A stretch of DNA of 64,000 nt from Actinocatenispora sp963815125. Lineage in GTDB: Bacteria; Actinomycetota; Actinomycetes; Mycobacteriales; Micromonosporaceae. The notes beneath the pieces are model-generated. The model had not been told where the DNA came from. It saw only the letters and a list, made by a program, of their open reading frames with translations, and did no database searches. Positions 17,247 to 26,634 of this stretch are shown piece after piece. Numbering within the stretch: the stretch's first letter is position 1; the number at the start of each line of letters is the position of its first letter. The stretch is taken from the NCBI GenBank assembly GCA_963815125.1, contig CAWFFM010000010.1, positions 124,001 to 188,000 of the forward strand, given 5' to 3'. The position numbers and the translations under genes were made by a program.

Positions 17247-18809
17247 TCAGACGATCTGGAAGTTCGCCATCATCGCCATGTCCTCGTGCTCCAGGTTGTG
17301 GCAGTGCAGCATGTACCGGCCCCGGAAACCGCGGAACCGGACCAGCGCCTCCACCACCTCGTACGGCCGTACGTCCACCGTGTCCTTCCAGCCGCCGTCC
17401 ATCGGTCCGGCGTTCCGGCTGTCCCGGGACAGCACCTGGAAGTGCGCCAGGTGGGTGTGGACCGGATGGTGGAAGTCGCTGGAGAACCGCCACAGTTCCA
17501 CGCTGTCGTGGTGTGGTCGGGCCAGCATCGCCGCCGGGTCGAACACCTGACCATTGACCGTCCACATCGGACCGCTCTGGTCGTTGGTCAGCCGGAAGTC
17601 GAACTGCCGGGTGGCCCGTACCTGCTTGCGGGTCAACCGTTCGAAGTCGCTGAGCCGGTCCGGCACGTGCGAGTCGTCCGCCGCGCGGGATCCCACCCGG
17701 AAGCGCATCACCTGCCCGGCCCGCCCGCTGCCCAGCCGGTTGGTCAGTGTGACCGTGTCACCCGGCCGGTACGTCGAGAAGTCGATCACCACGTCGAAAC
17801 GTTCGCCGGGTGCGATGGTGATCGTGTCCTGCCGTACCGGTGCGGCCAGCAGGCCCTGGTCCGAACCGACCTGGATGAACCGGCCACCCGGCGACAGCGC
17901 CAACTGGTAACGGCGGGCGTTGCTGGCGTTGACGATCCGGAACCGGTACCGCGCCGCCCGTACCTCGAGTTCCGGCCACGGCGCCCCGTTGACCAGGATC
18001 ACGTCGCCCTGCACACCCTGCATGTAGCGCTTCTTCACCCCCGGCGTCATGGTCAGCGACGGGTCGATCGACGGGTAGGCGAACGAGCCGTCCGGGGTGA
18101 AGGACCGGTCGCAGATCAGCAGCGGGATCTCCCGGTCGCCCTTGGGCAGCGGCAGCGCGTCGTCCTCGTCGTCGCGCACCACGAACATGCCGGCCAGCCC
18201 GCGCCACACCTGCGGCGCGGAGAAGTCCATCCGGTGGTCGTGGTACCAGAGCGTGGCGGCCCGCTGGTCCAGCGGGTACCGGTACTCCTTGGTGCCCTGG
18301 TGCAGCGTCCAGTCCTGCGGTCGGACATTCATCGGCATCCCGGACGAGTGCCGCTGGTGCACGTCGAAACTGCCACCGACCGGTACCACCAGATCGGTCG
18401 GGTAACCGTCGGAGTCCGGTGGCGTCACCCCGCCGTGCAGGTGCGTGGAGGTCGGCTGGGGTAGCTCGTTGCGGACCCGTACGGAGATCTCCCGGCCGGC
18501 CCTCGCCTCGAACAGCGGTCCGGGGAAGGTGCCGTCGTAGCCCCACACCTTCGTGGTACGGCCGGGCAGGATGTGCGCGTCGGCGATCCGCTCGGTCACC
18601 TCGTAGAAGTCGGTGCCGCCGGCACTGCGTACCGGCCGGGCCACCTTGGGCAGCGGCAGCGGCACCCCGAACGCGCGCGGCAGCGGCGCCCCGCTGGGCA
18701 GCACCACACCGGCTGTCTCGGTACCGGTACCGCAGCCGGCCAGAAGTCCGCCGGACGCTACGGCGAGCCCACCGGCGCCCAGCAGGCCGAGAACGTTGCG
18801 CCGCTTCAC
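17247..18809 (-). CDS. multicopper oxidase, Tat-exported lipoprotein
   Basis: A 520-aa three-domain cupredoxin enzyme. The N-terminus KRRNVLGLLGAGGL is a twin-arginine-like signal that ends in a lipobox LLAGC, so the mature enzyme is probably anchored to the outer membrane face. All four copper motifs are visible: THLHGG, LWYHDH, HPVHTHLAHF and HCHNLEHEDMAMM (the last includes the type 1 His-Cys-His and axial Met). Such enzymes oxidise Cu(I), Fe(II), Mn(II) or phenolics; the substrate is not predictable. A GTG at 18809 overlaps the stop of the upstream membrane gene (GTGA), which indicates an operon of two. Confidence 0.92.
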   Translation of the reverse strand: MKRRNVLGLLGAGGLAVASGGLLAGCGTGTETAGVVLPSGAPLPRAFGVPLPLPKVARPVRSAGGTDFYEVTERIADAHILPGRTTKVWGYDGTFPGPLFEARAGREISVRVRNELPQPTSTHLHGGVTPPDSDGYPTDLVVPVGGSFDVHQRHSSGMPMNVRPQDWTLHQGTKEYRYPLDQRAATLWYHDHRMDFSAPQVWRGLAGMFVVRDDEDDALPLPKGDREIPLLICDRSFTPDGSFAYPSIDPSLTMTPGVKKRYMQGVQGDVILVNGAPWPELEVRAARYRFRIVNASNARRYQLALSPGGRFIQVGSDQGLLAAPVRQDTITIAPGERFDVVIDFSTYRPGDTVTLTNRLGSGRAGQVMRFRVGSRAADDSHVPDRLSDFERLTRKQVRATRQFDFRLTNDQSGPMWTVNGQVFDPAAMLARPHHDSVELWRFSSDFHHPVHTHLAHFQVLSRDSRNAGPMDGGWKDTVDVRPYEVVEALVRFRGFRGRYMLHCHNLEHEDMAMMANFQIV

Positions 18810-19336
18810 CGCGCGCCCCGACCGTGCCGGACCCGGGCGCCGCGGCTGAACGTCCAGACCGCGAACAGCAGCGCCGCGCCGAACAGGGCGACACCGAGCG
18901 GCAGGTGTACGGCCAGCGCCCGGGAGCCGCCGACCACCATCTGCGTGATCACCAGGACGAACTCCACGACGCTGAACAGCATCGGGGTCCAGCTGCCGTG
19001 CCCGGGCCGCCACAGCAGGACCGCAGCGACCAGTTGCAGGACCACCAGCAGCATGACGAACGCGGCACCCGCGGCGTGCATGCTCAGGTACGACACCTGC
19101 CCGGTGACGAAGAGTCCCGCGGTGACCGGCTGCACCAGGATCGTCAGCATGCTCAGTACCGCGACGATCCGCAACCCGACCAGGTAGCCGGACCGTACCT
19201 GGTCCGGTGGTCGCCCGGTCGGCTCGTCCGCCATCTGGGTCAGCTGCCCCGTCGTGTCCACCGCGCCCGCCCTCGTCACGGCCGCACCGGCGGCGGCCCT
19301 GGGAGCATCGTTCCTGGCCGGACCGGGTGGAGTCAT
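18806..19336 (-). CDS. four-TM membrane protein, oxidase partner
   Basis: A 176-aa protein with four hydrophobic helices (LVGLRIVAVLSMLTILVQPVTAGLF, YLSMHAAGAAFVMLLVVLQLVAAVLL, FSVVEFVLVITQMVV, VHLPLGVALFGAALLFAVWTF) and a hydrophilic N-terminus. An alternative start is the ATG at 19234. The His in the second helix and the final helix (H-L-P-L-G) recall small heme-binding or COX15-like membrane subunits, but this is speculative. It is translationally coupled to the multicopper oxidase through a 4-nt overlap and probably assists its membrane function. Confidence 0.8.
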   Translation of the reverse strand: MTPPGPARNDAPRAAAGAAVTRAGAVDTTGQLTQMADEPTGRPPDQVRSGYLVGLRIVAVLSMLTILVQPVTAGLFVTGQVSYLSMHAAGAAFVMLLVVLQLVAAVLLWRPGHGSWTPMLFSVVEFVLVITQMVVGGSRALAVHLPLGVALFGAALLFAVWTFSRGARVRHGRGAR

Positions 19337-19438
19337 CGCCTGACGGGAGACTCCCGGGGCAGCTCAGGGTGGTACCCGGACCGGCCGTCGCGTCACACCG
19401 TAGGGGTAGCGGGCGCTGCTCCGGCTAGGCTCCCCGGT

Positions 19439-20779
19439 GTGCCCAGTAAGCGGAATCTGCGCGCGGTCCTGACCAGTCGCGGGTTCCGTCGACTCCTGGT
19501 CGTCCGGCTCACCAGCCAGTTCGGCGACGGCCTGTTCTCCGGCGCGCTGGCCGGCAGCATCCTGTTCAATCCGGACCGGCACACCGACCCGCTGGCCATC
19601 GCCACCGGTTTCGCCGTACTCCTGCTGCCGTACTCGTTGCTCGGACCGTTCGTCGGCGTGTTCCTGGACCGGTGGCGGCGGCGCAACGTCCTGGTCTACG
19701 CCAACCTGCTGCGGGTCGGGCTCGCCGTGCCGGCCGCGGGGCTGTTGCTGGCCGGCTCAGCCGGCCTGCCGTTCGCGCTGCTGGCCCTGCTGGTGATCGG
19801 GATAAACCGGTTCATTCTGGCCGGACATTCCGCCGCGCTGCCCCATGTGGTGGACGGGCAGCGGCTGATCACCGCGAACGCGCTGTCCCCGACCCTCGGT
19901 ACGGTCTGCAACTCGGCCGCGCTGGGTGTCGCCGCGGTGATGCAGTTCGCGCTGGTCCGCGGCGCGCCCGGGTACGCCGTACTGGCCTGCCTCGCGGCGG
20001 TCGGCTATCTGGTGTCCGCGCTGACCGCACGGGTCTCGTTCCGCCCGGACGTACTCGGGCCGGACGCCGACGCTCAGCGGGTCGGGGGGATCGGCGGCGA
20101 GCTGGCGATGGTCGTACGGGGAATGCTCACCGGGCTGCGTCACCTGGCTGCCCGCCCCGCATCGGCCAGCCTGATGGCCGCGCAGTCGGCGTACCGGATC
20201 CTGTACGGGGTACTGACCGTCGCGGCGCTGCTGTTGTACCGCAGCTACTTCGCCACCGGCGACGACTACGGGCACTCGATCGTCGGCCTGGCGGAGCTGG
20301 TGGTGGCCGGCGGGGTCGGCGCCTTCGTCGGCGCGATGCTCACCCCGGCCGCCACCCGACGCCTCGGCGGCCGGGGCTGGGTGAGCCTGATCCTGGCCGG
20401 TTCCGGCGTCGTACTGGTGGCGTTCGGTACCCCGTTCGTACAGTTGCTGCTCGTACTGGCGGTGTTCGCGATCAACATCGCCTCGCAGGGCACCAAGATC
20501 GTGGTGGACACGACGCTGCAACGCGAGTGCGCCGACGACTTCCGCGGGCGGGTCTTCAGCGTCAACGACACCACGTACAACGTCTGTTACGTGGCGGGTC
20601 TGTTCCTCGGCGCGTCGACGTTGCCCGCCGACGGGCACTCGACGGCCGCCGTACTCACCATCGGTGCGGGATACGTCCTGGTGGGTCTCGGCTACGCGGT
20701 GCTGTCCGGACTCACCACACGCGGCAGGTCGACGACCGTACCGGTGCCGGAGCCGCAGACACACAGCGGAGAACAGTGA
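19439..20779 (+). CDS. MFS transporter
   Basis: A 446-aa protein with 12 hydrophobic segments in the pattern of MFS permeases: RGFRRLLVVRLTSQFGDGLFSGAL opening helix, LLGPFVGVFLDRWRRRNVLVYANLLR with the D-R-x-R-R loop-2 motif, and a second half beginning at ARPASASLMAAQSAYRILYGV. The frame is open far upstream (to 18419) but that part is antisense to the oxidase operon; a GTG at 19439 (VPSKRNLRAV) is chosen because the family similarity begins here. It is divergent from the oxidase operon with a 102-nt intergenic. The substrate is unknown. Confidence 0.88.
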   Translation: MPSKRNLRAVLTSRGFRRLLVVRLTSQFGDGLFSGALAGSILFNPDRHTDPLAIATGFAVLLLPYSLLGPFVGVFLDRWRRRNVLVYANLLRVGLAVPAAGLLLAGSAGLPFALLALLVIGINRFILAGHSAALPHVVDGQRLITANALSPTLGTVCNSAALGVAAVMQFALVRGAPGYAVLACLAAVGYLVSALTARVSFRPDVLGPDADAQRVGGIGGELAMVVRGMLTGLRHLAARPASASLMAAQSAYRILYGVLTVAALLLYRSYFATGDDYGHSIVGLAELVVAGGVGAFVGAMLTPAATRRLGGRGWVSLILAGSGVVLVAFGTPFVQLLLVLAVFAINIASQGTKIVVDTTLQRECADDFRGRVFSVNDTTYNVCYVAGLFLGASTLPADGHSTAAVLTIGAGYVLVGLGYAVLSGLTTRGRSTTVPVPEPQTHSGEQ

Positions 20780-20789
20780 GCCGTCGCGT

Positions 20790-20813
20790 CCGCTGACCGG
20801 GCCCGGTCAGCGG
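20790..20813. terminator. 24-bp palindrome, bidirectional terminator
   Basis: Two 12-bp arms, CCGCTGACCGGG and CCCGGTCAGCGG, are directly joined between convergent genes; the right arm overlaps the stop region of the 186-aa membrane protein gene. Confidence 0.6.
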
Positions 20814-21367
20814 GGCAGCTGGTGCCACGTCGGGTCGCCACCCGGGCCGCCGAACGGCGACTTCTCGTCCGGCCCCGACCGTCGCCCGGGGTCCATCGGT
20901 CCGGGCCCGGACGCTGCGGCCCGCGGCGGGAACTGGCCGAGCGTGGGACCATCGGTAGCCGCCTGCATCGGACCGCCGGGAGCCGGTTGCCCAGGGCTGT
21001 CGGCGGCCGGTTGTGCCGGACCACCGGGGATCGGCCGCGCCGGGCGGCGCCGGAACAACGCCAGCAGGATGAACACCCAACCCGCGACGGTCAGGATCAG
21101 GTGGACCACGAAGGACACGCCGTACAAAGCCAAGTTCGTGTCGGAGGACAGGGCTCGCCCCAGGCGAAGTGGGCCGAACGACACCAGCAGGCTCGCGTTC
21201 ACCAAGGAAATCAGTGCGGCCAGCGCCAGTACCGCGAACCCGACCAGGGCGGTCAGCGCGGCACGGCCCAGCCGTCGCCAGGTGACGATCGCCAACACCA
21301 GCCCGACCAACATCAAGAGCAGCTCGGGAATGCTTTCGACGAGGGCTGAGCCGACACCCGGCATCAT
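20807..21367 (-). CDS. membrane protein with Pro/Gly-rich tail
   Basis: A 186-aa protein with three or four hydrophobic helices (IPELLLMLVGLVLAIVTW, TALVGFAVLALAALISLVNASLL, VSFVVHLILTVAGWVFILLALF) followed by a disordered Pro/Gly/Ala-rich cytoplasmic tail (residues 110-186). The start has tandem ATG codons with GGAG just upstream. I do not recognise a family; the shape is common among actinomycete hypothetical membrane proteins next to the tRNA nucleotidyltransferase gene. No role is proposed. Confidence 0.75.
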   Translation of the reverse strand: MMPGVGSALVESIPELLLMLVGLVLAIVTWRRLGRAALTALVGFAVLALAALISLVNASLLVSFGPLRLGRALSSDTNLALYGVSFVVHLILTVAGWVFILLALFRRRPARPIPGGPAQPAADSPGQPAPGGPMQAATDGPTLGQFPPRAAASGPGPMDPGRRSGPDEKSPFGGPGGDPTWHQLPR

Positions 21368-21419
21368 GATGCTCCGTTCGGACGAATCTCTGGCCTACGA
21401 CGGCCGGCGTGGCCAGAGG

Positions 21420-22910
21420 CTACCCGGCGTGCGGTCCTTCGGTAATGCCCTGCTCGCGGGCCCACCGCAGCAGCTCGGCTTCGGCCTCGTCGGCCGGTAA
21501 CGGACCGCGTTCCAGTCGGAGCTCCTTGAGGAACTTCCAGGCCGCGCCGACCTGCGGGCCGGGCGGGATGCCCAGCAACTTCATGATCGCGTTGCCGTCC
21601 AGGTCGGGCCGTACCCGGGCGAGGTCCTCCTCGGCCCGGATCCGGTCGATCCGGTCCTCCAGCGTCTGGTAGTCGTCGGCCAGCGCGGCGGCCTTACGGC
21701 GGTTACGGGTGGTGCAGTCGGACCGGACCAGCTTGTGCAGCCGGGGCAGCAGGTCACCGGCGTCGGTCACGTACCGGCGGACCGCCGAGTCGGTCCACTC
21801 GCCCCGGCCGTAGCCGTAGAACCGCAGGTGCAGCGAGATCAGCTGGGAGACCTGGGAGACGACGTCCTTCGGGTACTTCAGCGCCTTCATCCGGTGCCGG
21901 GCCATCCGGGCGCCGACCACCTCGTGGTGGTGGAAGGACACCCGCCCGTCGGCCTCGACCGCCTTCGTGGCCGGTTTGCCGATGTCGTGCAGCAGGGCGG
22001 CGAGCCGCAGGACGAAGTCCGGACCGTCGGACTCCAGCCGTACCGCGTTACGCACCACGCTCAGGGTGTGCTCGTACACGTCCTTGTGCTGGGCGTGCTC
22101 GTCGATGTGCATCCGCAGCGCGGGCAGTTCGGGCAGGAACTCCTCGGCCAGGCCGGTGTCCACCAGCATCCGCAGCCCGGCCACCGGGTCGGTGCCGGAC
22201 ATCAGCTTGGTCAGCTCGTCCCGGATCCGTTCCGCGGTGATCCGGGAGAGGTCGGTGGCCATCGCGGTCATCGCCTGCCGGACGTCCTCGGCGACGGCGA
22301 ACCCGAGCTGGGCGGTGAACCTCGCGGCCCGCAGCATGCGCAGCGGGTCGTCGGCGAACGACTCCGTCGGCGTGTTCGGGGTACGCAGTACCTTGTCCGC
22401 CAGGTCGGTGAGCCCACCGTGCGGGTCGGTGAACCGGTGCTCCGGTACGGACACCGCCATCGCGTTGACGGTGAAGTCGCGGCGGCGGAGGTCCTCGTCG
22501 ATGCTGTCGCCGTACCGGACGATCGGGTTACGGCTGACCCGGTCGTACGCCTCGGCCCGGTAGGTGGTGATCTCCAGCCGGAGCCCGCGCCGGGCCGCAC
22601 CGATGGTGCCGAACACCATGCCGGTGGTCCAGGTGGCCTCGGCCCACCCGGTCAGCAGTTCGAGGGTCTGCTCGGGCCGGGCACTGGTCGCGAAGTCGAG
22701 GTCGTCGCCGAGGCGGCCGAGCAGGGCGTCCCGGACCGATCCGCCGACCAGGTACAGCTCGTGTCCGGCGGCCGCGAATCGACGTCCCACCTCGTCGGCG
22801 ACGGGGGAGACGCGGAGCAGTTCGGCGACGGCCCGACGCTGCGCGGCGCTGAGCTCGCGGCTGGTCTCGGGCACGTCCGGATGCTGGGTGCGTGATGTGG
22901 ACTCGGTCAT
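21420..22910 (-). CDS. CCA tRNA nucleotidyltransferase
   Basis: A 496-aa class II nucleotidyltransferase/HD-domain protein. The head has LYLVGGSVRDALLGR with DDLDFATSARPEQ (the two metal-binding Asp of the NT core), then RRDFTVNAMAVSV, DPLRMLRAARFTAQLGF, and an HD domain with LAALLHDIGKPATK and VSFHHHEVVGARMA. It adds or repairs the 3'-CCA of tRNA in the cytosol. The ATG at 22910 (MTESTSRTQ) is used; longer starts exist at 22937 and 22967. It is divergent from the NUDIX gene, as in M. tuberculosis (pcnA Rv3907c / mutT4 Rv3908). Confidence 0.95.
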   Translation of the reverse strand: MTESTSRTQHPDVPETSRELSAAQRRAVAELLRVSPVADEVGRRFAAAGHELYLVGGSVRDALLGRLGDDLDFATSARPEQTLELLTGWAEATWTTGMVFGTIGAARRGLRLEITTYRAEAYDRVSRNPIVRYGDSIDEDLRRRDFTVNAMAVSVPEHRFTDPHGGLTDLADKVLRTPNTPTESFADDPLRMLRAARFTAQLGFAVAEDVRQAMTAMATDLSRITAERIRDELTKLMSGTDPVAGLRMLVDTGLAEEFLPELPALRMHIDEHAQHKDVYEHTLSVVRNAVRLESDGPDFVLRLAALLHDIGKPATKAVEADGRVSFHHHEVVGARMARHRMKALKYPKDVVSQVSQLISLHLRFYGYGRGEWTDSAVRRYVTDAGDLLPRLHKLVRSDCTTRNRRKAAALADDYQTLEDRIDRIRAEEDLARVRPDLDGNAIMKLLGIPPGPQVGAAWKFLKELRLERGPLPADEAEAELLRWAREQGITEGPHAG

Positions 22911-23069
22911 GGCCCGGCAAGCGTAGCGGCGCAGCATCGACGCCCCCGCACTGTGGGTGCCCGGCATCCGGCAGCGGCGGGAGCGACCGCCAGCCGACGG
23001 CCGGCACGCTCGTCGTCGTGGCGTGTGTTCCCCGCGACCGCGTCAGGTAACGGGCGTTAGGGTCGTTAC

Positions 23070-24221
23070 ATGTCAAGCCCTGATCGCCCGTCTTCCGCCC
23101 GGCAGGATGTCCCTGCCGACGGGTCGTCGTCGCGGTCCGGCGATGGGACAGATCGGCACAATACCGCCGGCGGCCCGCCTGGGGCCGGCGCCGCACAGTC
23201 GGAAGATGTGGCACACACCGGCAGCAATCCCGCAGGTACGGGCGGCAGGCGCCGCCGATCCCGCAGGTCGAGGCGCCGGGCCGGGCGTGGTCGGGGGGCG
23301 CAGTCCGCGGCGGAGCCGCGCACCACGGACCAGGGTCCGCAGGTTCCGGGTTCCTCGGACCAGGACCTGTCGGGACAGAGCCCGGTGGCCGGGCAGCCCG
23401 GGTCGGCGCAGCCGGCAGCGGACCGCGCGGCAGCCGGTGAACAGAGCGCACCGCGTCGCGGCCGGTCCGGGCGGCGCCGGAAGAAGCAGGCAGCGGGCAC
23501 ACCGGTCCCCGGCGGACCAGCACCGGCCGAGGCTGAACCGCAGGGTGAACAGGCAGGTACCGGGCGTTCCCGACGCCGTCGACGCCGCCGGGGCCGCTCC
23601 GGCGGAACCGGTACGGGCACCACCGCGCCCGCCGGCACCGTCGCCGCGCCCGCCGCCGGGGCCGCCACCACCGCACCCGCTGCGGAGGCCGGTGCCATCG
23701 AGCAGCCGACCCGCCGGGGTCGGCGCCGACGTCGGGGGGAGAGCCCACCGCCGGGTCAGATCCGGGGCCGGCGTCGTACCAGGTCGGGCCGGATCGAGGA
23801 GGTCTCGTCCGGCGGGCTGGTGGTGGACGGATCCGGCGAGACCGCACGGGGTGTACTGATCGCCAAGCACGACCGGCGCGGGCGACTGGTCTGGTCTCTG
23901 CCGAAGGGTCACGTGGAGTTGGGTGAGACCCTGGAGCAGACCGCCGTACGGGAGATCGAGGAGGAGACCGGGGTGACCGCGAAGGTCGAGCACCGGCTCG
24001 GCGAGGTCGACTACTGGTTCATGCTGCACGGCGAGAAGATCCACAAGACGGTGCACCATTTTCTCCTCCGGTACACCGCCGGTGAGTTGTCCGACCGGGA
24101 TGTCGAGGTTGTGGAGGTCGCATGGGTGCCGCTGGACGAGATCCTCACCCGTCTCGCGTACCCGGACGAGCGTCGACTCGTCGCCCAGGTGCCGGAGCTG
24201 CTGGCCCGTCGACCCGACTGA
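23070..24221 (+). CDS. NUDIX hydrolase with long Arg-rich N-terminal region
   Basis: A 383-aa protein. The C-terminal domain (about 245-383) has a complete NUDIX box GHVELGETLEQTAVREIEEE (GX5EX7REUXEE) followed by TGV, preceded by VLIAKHDRRGRLVWSLPKG, so it should hydrolyse a nucleoside diphosphate linked to another group. The first ~230 residues are low-complexity, rich in Ala/Gly/Pro with several arginine runs (RRRRSRRSRRR, RSRRRRRRRGRSGG, RRGRRRRRGE), which are disordered and strongly basic. The position corresponds to mutT4 in M. tuberculosis. AGGG lies 7 nt before ATG. murJ follows 85 nt later, so they may be co-transcribed. Confidence 0.92.
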   Translation: MSSPDRPSSARQDVPADGSSSRSGDGTDRHNTAGGPPGAGAAQSEDVAHTGSNPAGTGGRRRRSRRSRRRAGRGRGAQSAAEPRTTDQGPQVPGSSDQDLSGQSPVAGQPGSAQPAADRAAAGEQSAPRRGRSGRRRKKQAAGTPVPGGPAPAEAEPQGEQAGTGRSRRRRRRRGRSGGTGTGTTAPAGTVAAPAAGAATTAPAAEAGAIEQPTRRGRRRRRGESPPPGQIRGRRRTRSGRIEEVSSGGLVVDGSGETARGVLIAKHDRRGRLVWSLPKGHVELGETLEQTAVREIEEETGVTAKVEHRLGEVDYWFMLHGEKIHKTVHHFLLRYTAGELSDRDVEVVEVAWVPLDEILTRLAYPDERRLVAQVPELLARRPD

Positions 24222-24306
24222 CGACCGCCCGGCCGACCGCCGTACCGTCCACCCGGACGTCGAGCCACTCATCCCAGCACGCCGAACGCGAAGCGAGCCG
24301 TCAGGC

Positions 24307-26283
24307 ATGAGCCATCCACAGGGCCGGGTCTACCGCAGCGGTGACGACCCACGTATCCAGCACCCGACCGACACACCGGCGTCGTCCGGAACCGACCCGG
24401 AACCGGCCGACCAGGGTTGGCCTGCGGCGCTGGACTATCCGACCCCGGCCCCGCCCGACCGGCCCACCTCGGATGCGCCGGGCACGGCGGATGCGCCGTC
24501 GTCCACCGCGACGCAGGATCCCGGCCGCACGGTGACCCCGGCCGGTGACGGGCTCTACCGGTCCTCCATGTGGGCGGCCGAGAACGAGGCGACCGGCCTG
24601 ATGGCCCCGGTGAACGTGCCGGTCGCCGACCCCACGGCGACGGGCTCGCTGCCCCCGGTCGGTGACGGTGCCGAGGAGCCGCCGGACGAAGGTCGAGCCG
24701 GGGTCTTCCGCAACAGCGCGGTGATGGCCGGCTTCAATCTGCTCAGCCGGCTGCTCGGGTACGGCCGTACGGTCGCGATCGGCGCGACGCTGGGCATCAC
24801 CATCGGCAACGCGTACACCACCGCGGTCTACTCCCCGCAGATGCTGTACGAGCTGCTGATGGGCGGCACACTGACCAGTGTCGTCGTGCCGCTGCTGGTA
24901 CGCGCGCGCAAACGGGACGCCGACCGTGGTGAGGCGTTCACCGAACGGTTCGCGACCCTGGCCGCGAGCCTGCTGCTGGCGGTCGCCGCGGTCGTCACGC
25001 TCGGTGCGCCGGCGGTCTCCTGGGTACTTGCCCGGGGCACCGCCTACCAGGGCGTGGTCACCGCGCTCAGTTACGTGATGCTGCCGGCGATCTTCCTGAT
25101 GGGCATGTCGGCGCTGTTCCAGGCGATCCTGAACACCCGTGGCTCGTTCGCCGCGCCCACCTGGGCGCCGATCCTGAACAACATCGTGATCATCGGCTTC
25201 TTCACGATGTTCAACCTGGTCTGGCCGGACGAGCCGACGGTCGCCTCGATGACCACCGCGAAGGTGACGGTCCTCGGCCTCGGCTTCACGTTCGCGATGC
25301 TCGTCCAGGTGGCTGCGCTGATACCGGCGCTACGCAAGGTCGGCTTCCGGTTCCGGCCGCGGTTCGGTTTCCGCGGTATCGGCCTGCGCGAGATCGGCCG
25401 GCTCAGCGCCTGGGCCCTCTGCTACGTCGCGATCAGCCAGGTCGGCATGACTGTCGTCCTCAAGATCGCCGGTAAGGCTTCCGGCTCGGGCAGCACCGGT
25501 GCGCTGGTGTACGACTACGGTTTCCTGCTGATGATGACCGTGAACGGGATCGCCGCGGTCTCGGTGATGACCGCCCTGATGCCGAGGATGAGCGCGGCCG
25601 CAGCGGACAACCGGTACGAGGACGTGGCGGCGAACCTGTCGCTGGGCACCCGGCTGTCCTCGGTGCTGCTGATCCCCGGTACGGCCGCGCTGGCCGTGTT
25701 CGGTCCGCAGATCGCGGTGGTGCTGTTCCGGTACGGCCACTTCAGCCACGACGCCGCGTTGACCACCGGCCTGGCGATCGCGCTGTCCGGTTTCGGGCTG
25801 GTGCCCTTCGCGGTCAGCCAGTTGCAGATCTTCACCTTCTACGCACTGCCGGACACCCGTACCCCGGCGTTGGTGAACATTCCGGTGGTCACCGTGAAGG
25901 TGGCCTTCGACCTGGTCGTCTGGTGGACCGCACCCGGCATCTACGTGGTTCCGCTGCTGCTGCTGGGCAACGCGGTGTCGTTCGTGGTGGCCACGGTCGT
26001 CTCCTACGCGCTGCTCCGGCGCCGGATCGGACCGCTGGGTCTGCGCCAGGTCGGCAGCACGTTGGGCCGGCTGGTACTCGCCGGGGCGATCGCCGCGGTG
26101 CCGGCCTGGCTGGTGGCGCATCTGCTGGCCGGCCAGCTGGGCAGCGGGCGGGTGGCGAGCCTGACGGAACTGGCCGCCGGCGGGGCGGTGCTGGCGGTGA
26201 CGTACTTCGTGCTCGCTTTCGTACTGCGGGTGCGTGAGGTCAGCGATGTGGTGGGGCTGGTCCGCCGCAAGCTGGGCCGCTGA
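24307..26283 (+). CDS. murJ: lipid II flippase MurJ
   Basis: A 658-aa integral membrane protein of the MOP superfamily that moves lipid II across the membrane for peptidoglycan synthesis. After a disordered cytoplasmic N-terminus (1-135) come about 14 helices, starting GVFRNSAVMAGFNLLSRLLGYGRTVAIG, with PQMLYELLMGGTLTSVVVPL, AILNTRGSFAAPTWAPILNN and a positively charged KRDADRGEAFTERF loop, all typical of MviN/MurJ. The ATG at 24307 was chosen because the frame further upstream runs antisense or over the NUDIX gene end. In M. tuberculosis the kinase-like domain is fused to MurJ; here it is a separate gene (27357). Confidence 0.95.
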   Translation: MSHPQGRVYRSGDDPRIQHPTDTPASSGTDPEPADQGWPAALDYPTPAPPDRPTSDAPGTADAPSSTATQDPGRTVTPAGDGLYRSSMWAAENEATGLMAPVNVPVADPTATGSLPPVGDGAEEPPDEGRAGVFRNSAVMAGFNLLSRLLGYGRTVAIGATLGITIGNAYTTAVYSPQMLYELLMGGTLTSVVVPLLVRARKRDADRGEAFTERFATLAASLLLAVAAVVTLGAPAVSWVLARGTAYQGVVTALSYVMLPAIFLMGMSALFQAILNTRGSFAAPTWAPILNNIVIIGFFTMFNLVWPDEPTVASMTTAKVTVLGLGFTFAMLVQVAALIPALRKVGFRFRPRFGFRGIGLREIGRLSAWALCYVAISQVGMTVVLKIAGKASGSGSTGALVYDYGFLLMMTVNGIAAVSVMTALMPRMSAAAADNRYEDVAANLSLGTRLSSVLLIPGTAALAVFGPQIAVVLFRYGHFSHDAALTTGLAIALSGFGLVPFAVSQLQIFTFYALPDTRTPALVNIPVVTVKVAFDLVVWWTAPGIYVVPLLLLGNAVSFVVATVVSYALLRRRIGPLGLRQVGSTLGRLVLAGAIAAVPAWLVAHLLAGQLGSGRVASLTELAAGGAVLAVTYFVLAFVLRVREVSDVVGLVRRKLGR

Positions 26284-26337
26284 GCCGGGCACGCGCCGGG
26301 TGGCCCGGCACGACCGGCGGCCCGGCATGATCGACGA

Positions 26338-26634
26338 TCAGGCCAGGTACGCGGCGCGCAGCAACGGTTCGGTGCCGGCCAGCACCCGACGGACCCGCGA
26401 CCCGTCGTGGAGCATCAGGTAGGCGCGGTCCACCCGGACGACCAGCGCGGCGTCCGGGGCTGCGTCCGGCTCACGGCGCAGCACCTCGGCATCCGGGTAG
26501 ACGGACCAGAGCTGGTGGACCGGGCTGCCGACACCGACCCCTTCCACGGTGTGCTGATCCTCCCCGAGCGGCCAGAGCAGCACCAGCCTGTCCGCATCGA
26601 ACACGGTGGACCCTGAACCCATGTCGCCCAGCAT
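26338..26634 (-). CDS. small conserved-looking hypothetical protein
   Basis: A 98-aa soluble protein (LVLLWPLGEDQHTVEGVGVG, VHQLWSVYPDAEVLRREP, AALVVRVDRAYLMLHDGSRV) with a balanced amino-acid composition and GC3 typical of real genes. An alternative start is the ATG at 26622. It is convergent with murJ. I do not recognise a family, and no neighbour suggests a role. Confidence 0.55.
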   Translation of the reverse strand: MLGDMGSGSTVFDADRLVLLWPLGEDQHTVEGVGVGSPVHQLWSVYPDAEVLRREPDAAPDAALVVRVDRAYLMLHDGSRVRRVLAGTEPLLRAAYLA

